Source: an uncultured Subdoligranulum sp.
GTDB taxonomy: Bacteria; Bacillota; Clostridia; Oscillospirales; Ruminococcaceae
Direction of reading: 5' to 3'
Assembly (NCBI RefSeq): GCF_963931595.1
Contig: NZ_OZ007030.1
Location: forward strand, 2,782,481 to 2,846,480
DNA length: 64,000 bases
Within the stretch, counting starts at the first letter, position 1. Each line of letters begins with the position of its first letter. The translations under genes were made by a program, and so were the position numbers. Of the stretch, positions 60,516-64,000 are shown piece after piece. Below the pieces are notes generated by a model. It was not told the DNA's origin. It searched no databases and saw nothing but the letters and a program-made list of their open reading frames with translations.

Positions 60516-60571
60516 AGAGCAACTGACTCTTAATCAGTGGGTCCTGGGTTCGAGTCCCCGATGGTGCACCA
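60516..60571 (+). repeat. tRNA-Lys(CUU) 3' fragment, copy 2 (putative attachment site)
   Basis: Identical over 56 bp to 48549-48604 and again without a 5' half. It lies 22 bp past the XRE stop. Confidence 0.75.
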
Positions 60572-60576
60572 TACCA

Positions 60577-60632
60577 AGCAAATCCGAACGTACTTCTTTT
60601 CGAAGGTGCGTTCGGATTTGCTTTTTCTGGAA
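60577..60632 (+). terminator. Terminator after tRNA-Lys fragment copy 2
   Basis: AGCAAATCCGAACG / CGTTCGGATTTGCT is followed by TTTTC. Confidence 0.8.
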
Positions 60633-60656
60633 TTCCCTGGAGATAATTGTATAATA

Positions 60657-60702
60657 TAAGAACCGACATGGCCACAATTGTTTTGGCCATGCCGGTTCTT
60701 GC
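60657..60702. terminator. Bidirectional hairpin
   Basis: AAGAACCG-ATGGCCA / TGGCCAT-CCGGTTCTT lies downstream of the minus-strand gene that ends at 60747. Confidence 0.6.
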
Positions 60703-60746
60703 GTTTATTCTACTATATTATTGGACGAATCTATTATTAAAATGAA

Positions 60747-63119
60747 TTACGCAGAAAGATTGGCTTTCTCTTTCAGTGCGGCCAAATCAATTAGACCCCA
60801 CAGTCCGTTTTGCTTAGCCCAAAGTTGATCATTATAAGCAGGGGCCAAGTCCTCAAATTCTCCAAAATCAAGAAGTGTTGTCCCATCGCGGTAGAGCAAA
60901 CCGATTTCTCCGTCCTTGCAGACAACCATTGTGTCACAGGTACACGGGTATCCGTATTGAACAATATTGTATTGCCGTTCGCCCCCGTCCATTGTGGTTG
61001 ATGCCCCTACGGGCAAGAGCGGATCATAGATAAAATCGGTCACTTTATTGCCAGATTCATCGACATAACCCCATTTCCCGTTTTCAGAACAGGCGGCAAG
61101 GCCATCGGAAAAACCTGTGGCATTATCGAACTGGTAATTTGTTAGCAAAGTTCCATCGGGAGAAACGTAGGCAAAAAGGATATCATCGTCTGTTTGATAA
61201 TAATTTTCATAACTGGCGACATGATAGGTCTGATACGGTGGATCAGCATAAGAAACGGACTCCGAGGTGCATTCAATAACCGGGTACGGTTTTGACCAAG
61301 AACCTTGCGTAAGATCTTGTTCTTCGAAAATTGTTTCATCCATTTCACTTACACGAACATACAAAAAAGACTGCTTTTCAGGATCATAAACAATTGCGCC
61401 GCATGTGGTACCATGTGGAATAGAAGAACCCACTCCTTCCCAGGGGGGCGAAATCGATGGCGTAGAGCCGACAGGATAAAGGTTGATTTTGCTTTCTTTC
61501 GTTTCGTATGTAAGAATGGTGGGGTAACCAAATTCATTGACTAAGCCTGTTTGCCAATCAGAATATTCCGTTTGCGTTTCCATTTCATACAAAGAGTAAC
61601 TGTCCCCTCGGGTGATTGCATAGTAGTTGTTATAGATAGAGTATCTATCATCCTGCAATGGTTCTCCTGTGTAATGATCAAATAAGTAGGAGTAGATAGG
61701 TTCGACATCATCGTAATCGTAAGTCGGTTCTACAATCCAGTTTACATCTGCTGCTGACAAAGGGGCGGAAAGGGAACTGTCGTTGTCTTTAACGGAAGGG
61801 GTTAGAAGATCATCAAGAGTAATATCTGTGCCAACTGCCATTACAGCGGCACCATTGGAGGCAGGTTTACATAATTCTTGAGCATATATAATCGATTGAG
61901 AGACGCTATTCCGTATCCCTGCGGTGCCGACATCTTGTAGCGCGTCAAAAATAGTATCCTGCATAGCATATGCATATATGATAAGGACAGAATCTGAGTT
62001 GCCGATCACACACTTCGCGCCTGCATTCAAAAGGGCGCAAGCAAGACTTTTGGGGGTGCCATTCGACCCTTGAGTGCACTTTGTTTGGTCACGTAGTCTT
62101 AACAGAGAGGAACTTGTTTGATCAGTAGTATTTACATAATCTTTTAGTGAAGCGCATGTATTTAGATATATAAGGCTATTCTCCATAGCGTTCTCGGGAA
62201 GATGCTGTTCAAAAAATTTTGAAGTTATAGCAATAACATCATTCGGGCAAAGAAGGAGCGAATCATCAGAGAACTCCTGTTTGTGAGCTTCTATATCCGA
62301 TTGATCCCATTTTTTCGCATTTATAGAAAGTAACGAACCATATTTCTCAAGATACCCGCCATGCCCTTGCCAAATTACAACGCTATTGCGAAAATCTAGA
62401 GTATATAATAAGTCTATATCAACGGATTCATTGTGGTAATCCTGTTCATATATAAAATGATCACTAAATTGTTTGAGCTTTTCTGCTACCCCGTCCGTGT
62501 CCAAAAATGTTCTATCATAGTATAAGCCAAGACGATCACGAGGAACGAAACTATTAATGTAGGGCCCTGTAAGTTTACTGTTTAACCACATATCTAAATC
62601 AGAATGATAGGGCTCTATCGTCACAATTTGCACGTCACCGGATGCGCCAGAGAGCATATCCTTGATCTGAGGAAAATAGAGACATCCAAGCCAGTTATCA
62701 ATTTGATAGTAAACAGCTGTATCACCATCGGTGTAAGAGCAATCAGTTATCAAGTCCTGTTCGTAAAGCGTTTGAATATAAGCAAAGACCTCTTCAAGCA
62801 ATATTTTGGAATCCTCAGAAGAAACAAAACCTTCTTCATCTAAGTAGGGTTCTTCTATCGAGGAAAGCTTTTGGTTGATCTCAGTATAGGTATCAAGGCT
62901 GTGAGAAAGGGGAGTTTTCTGTCTAAACAAGAAAAAGGAAAGTCCACCTATCAAAAGCAATATAAGAAGAACAAAAAGGACAACCCACCGAATAGGAATA
63001 GATTTCGACTTTAGATCGATCTGTTCTGAGGAACATGAATTTTGCGCGATAGGTTTGCCGCAATGAGGGCAATAGGAAGCAGTCCGGTTCAGCAAATGAT
63101 GACAATACGGGCAACGCAT
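60747..63119 (-). CDS. Membrane-anchored caspase/CHAT-like protein with zinc ribbon and WG repeats
   Basis: This 790-residue protein begins with a zinc ribbon (Cys3, Cys6, Cys17, Cys20) and one membrane helix (about 43-66). An extracellular domain with the clan CD pattern follows: strand VVIWQGHGGY (His253-Gly) and then a strand LIYLNTCASLKD (Cys322), as in CHAT, gingipain and clostripain peptidases. A linker and beta region follow, and the C-terminus has WG repeats (KWGYVDESGNKVTDFIY; LWGLIDL). The protein family is unknown to me as a whole. Either a secreted-side protease or an inactive sensor is possible. Confidence 0.65.
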   Translation of the reverse strand: MRCPYCHHLLNRTASYCPHCGKPIAQNSCSSEQIDLKSKSIPIRWVVLFVLLILLLIGGLSFFLFRQKTPLSHSLDTYTEINQKLSSIEEPYLDEEGFVSSEDSKILLEEVFAYIQTLYEQDLITDCSYTDGDTAVYYQIDNWLGCLYFPQIKDMLSGASGDVQIVTIEPYHSDLDMWLNSKLTGPYINSFVPRDRLGLYYDRTFLDTDGVAEKLKQFSDHFIYEQDYHNESVDIDLLYTLDFRNSVVIWQGHGGYLEKYGSLLSINAKKWDQSDIEAHKQEFSDDSLLLCPNDVIAITSKFFEQHLPENAMENSLIYLNTCASLKDYVNTTDQTSSSLLRLRDQTKCTQGSNGTPKSLACALLNAGAKCVIGNSDSVLIIYAYAMQDTIFDALQDVGTAGIRNSVSQSIIYAQELCKPASNGAAVMAVGTDITLDDLLTPSVKDNDSSLSAPLSAADVNWIVEPTYDYDDVEPIYSYLFDHYTGEPLQDDRYSIYNNYYAITRGDSYSLYEMETQTEYSDWQTGLVNEFGYPTILTYETKESKINLYPVGSTPSISPPWEGVGSSIPHGTTCGAIVYDPEKQSFLYVRVSEMDETIFEEQDLTQGSWSKPYPVIECTSESVSYADPPYQTYHVASYENYYQTDDDILFAYVSPDGTLLTNYQFDNATGFSDGLAACSENGKWGYVDESGNKVTDFIYDPLLPVGASTTMDGGERQYNIVQYGYPCTCDTMVVCKDGEIGLLYRDGTTLLDFGEFEDLAPAYNDQLWAKQNGLWGLIDLAALKEKANLSA

Positions 63120-63358
63120 AAATTACCTCCTTTTCTATATAAAGATAGCAAAACAGATACAATTTCTCTTACTATTAACGATACCATGAATAAAAAGTAT
63201 TTTCAATAATTTCTACATCGATTAGCTGACAGGTGAGGCGGCGGGGGCGTATAGTGGTAAATATTTTAACTCTATTGATAGAAGTTAGCTTTGCAGTAAT
63301 CAAGCCATGTAGATCAAACAGAAATATGTAAGTCAAAAGGATACCTAAAAATAGCTAA
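63120..63358. other. Gene-free AT-rich stretch
   Basis: It holds the ribosome site of the minus-strand gene (GGAGG read on that strand, about 63123-63128) and AT-rich, promoter-like sequence. I see no gene. Confidence 0.4.
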
Positions 63359-63398
63359 CAGGCCCCTCATGCAATGCATTCATCGCATGAGGGGCCTG
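63359..63398. terminator. Terminator of the DUF6076 gene
   Basis: A perfect 14-bp stem, CAGGCCCCTCATGC / GCATGAGGGGCCTG, has TTTT on the + side. Confidence 0.8.
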
Positions 63399-63400
63399 TT

Positions 63401-64000
63401 TTAGTTTATTGTGCGTATGGCTTTTTCAAACTTCTCCCAACTTATCTCCCCCAACTGGTACTTACTCAGCGCCATCTGTGCCTGTTTTCGCCAGGCGTTG
63501 TAGTCATCCCGCATTTTCTGGTTGCCGGGAGCACGGGAGCAGCGCATCTGGTAGCGGTTGCGCATCTTATTGTAGAGTTCCTTGGCTTTGTTGGCCTTCA
63601 GCTCCTCAGCATAGGCCAACTTGGCAGCAATATCCTTGCAGGTGGCGCCGGTTTCCGGGTCCAGCACCCGCTCACAATACTTGGCGCGGCTTGAGAAGGG
63701 AACAAATAGCCGGTGGCAGCTTTCACAGACGGCAACCGGCAGATCCTGGGCACACATCTGTACAAATTCCAAAAAGAGTAACGCGGGCAGCGTATCGCTC
63801 GCGTAGAACGTGGCGGCAGAAATGCCGCCTTTTTTGTTGTCTGTGGGCCGTTTGTAACGGGTCTGGATATGGATGTCGTCCTCCAGCTTGTGGTATTTCT
63901 GGTAGGTCGAATCGCCATTTTCGGCCAGTTCCACCAGCAGCTCCGAAGGGCGCTGGCCATGCTCCGTTCTGGGGCGGCCATCCTCGTCCACCAGTGTAGC
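63401..64000 (-). CDS. DUF6076-like protein (5' end outside the window)
   Basis: The frame is open to the right edge (upstream residues read ATLVDEDGRP), so the N-terminus is missing; an internal GTG exists at 63991. The visible part has a zinc-finger-like site (VCESCHRLFVPFSSRAKYCER...C) and a helical basic C-terminus (KELYNKMRNRYQMRCSR; KYQLGEISWEKFEKAI). I recognise this as the DUF6076 type common in Oscillospiraceae and often found near mobile elements; its function is unknown. Confidence 0.7.
   Translation of the reverse strand, partial: ATLVDEDGRPRTEHGQRPSELLVELAENGDSTYQKYHKLEDDIHIQTRYKRPTDNKKGGISAATFYASDTLPALLFLEFVQMCAQDLPVAVCESCHRLFVPFSSRAKYCERVLDPETGATCKDIAAKLAYAEELKANKAKELYNKMRNRYQMRCSRAPGNQKMRDDYNAWRKQAQMALSKYQLGEISWEKFEKAIRTIN

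Overview
The window looks like a GC-rich gut Clostridia chromosome (Oscillospiraceae, Faecalibacterium/Gemmiger/Subdoligranulum type). The reasons are the high-GC coding style, Firmicutes ICE conjugation genes, class B sortase pili with PTG-type sorting signals, and a LacI-controlled galactan locus. AT-richer patches (about 26.0-26.7, 32-35, 42-48.4 and 60-63.2 kb) mark acquired cargo. The organism call is an inference from gene content; no rRNA is present.

Layout. (1) 0-8.9 kb: conjugation genes of an integrative conjugative element (DUF4314, PcfB/DUF3801, VirD4 coupling protein, VirB2/Maff2-like, VirB6-like, PrgI, VirB4), interrupted by a Phd/Doc toxin-antitoxin pair on the opposite strand. 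(2) 8.9-13.4 kb: a DNA-damage cassette (SRAP/YedK peptidase, LexA-like S24 repressor, Y-family polymerase) with small accessory genes and a divergent promoter/operator. (3) 13.8-15.6 kb: M23 cell-wall hydrolase of the conjugation machine. (4) 15.7-29.4 kb: a tyrosine recombinase, a 305-bp segment bounded by 15-bp inverted repeats that carries a promoter, two catalytically degenerate recombinase paralogues, then a sortase-assembled pilus locus (VWA tip protein, SipA-like inactive signal peptidase, FctA-type pilins, SpaA-type protein, two class B sortases). (5) 29.6-35 kb: FMN glutamate synthase-like protein, unknown genes, a NYN-domain gene split by an in-frame stop, and an HTH regulator. (6) 35.7-40.6 kb: DinG-like helicase and three serine-recombinase-type proteins, the usual end of such elements. 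(7) 40.7-46.5 kb: an Rpn nuclease, an IS200 remnant, then a tyrosine recombinase followed by a Thoeris-like pair: SIR2-SLOG (ThsA-like) and TIR (ThsB-like). The pair is convergent and sits inside a 2.2-kb segment bounded by 18-bp inverted repeats. (8) 46.7-48.4 kb: two unknown AT-rich genes. (9) 48.5-60.6 kb: two identical 56-bp tRNA-Lys 3' fragments enclose a galactan utilisation locus (GH42, LacI regulator, sugar ABC transporter, wall-anchored GH53). A tRNA-Asn 3' fragment and an XRE gene lie near the right end. (10) 60.7-63.1 kb: membrane-anchored caspase/CHAT-like protein with WG repeats; then a DUF6076 gene running off the end.

The most notable candidate is the Thoeris-like defence cassette at 42.0-45.4 kb. 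A complete tyrosine recombinase stops 40 bp before one inverted repeat. A consensus-like promoter lies just outside the other repeat and points inward. Inversion would swap which effector is placed behind which external promoter. The second is the apparently phase-variable pilus promoter at 16.55-16.86 kb. Both rest on sequence structure I can see; actual inversion is inferred.
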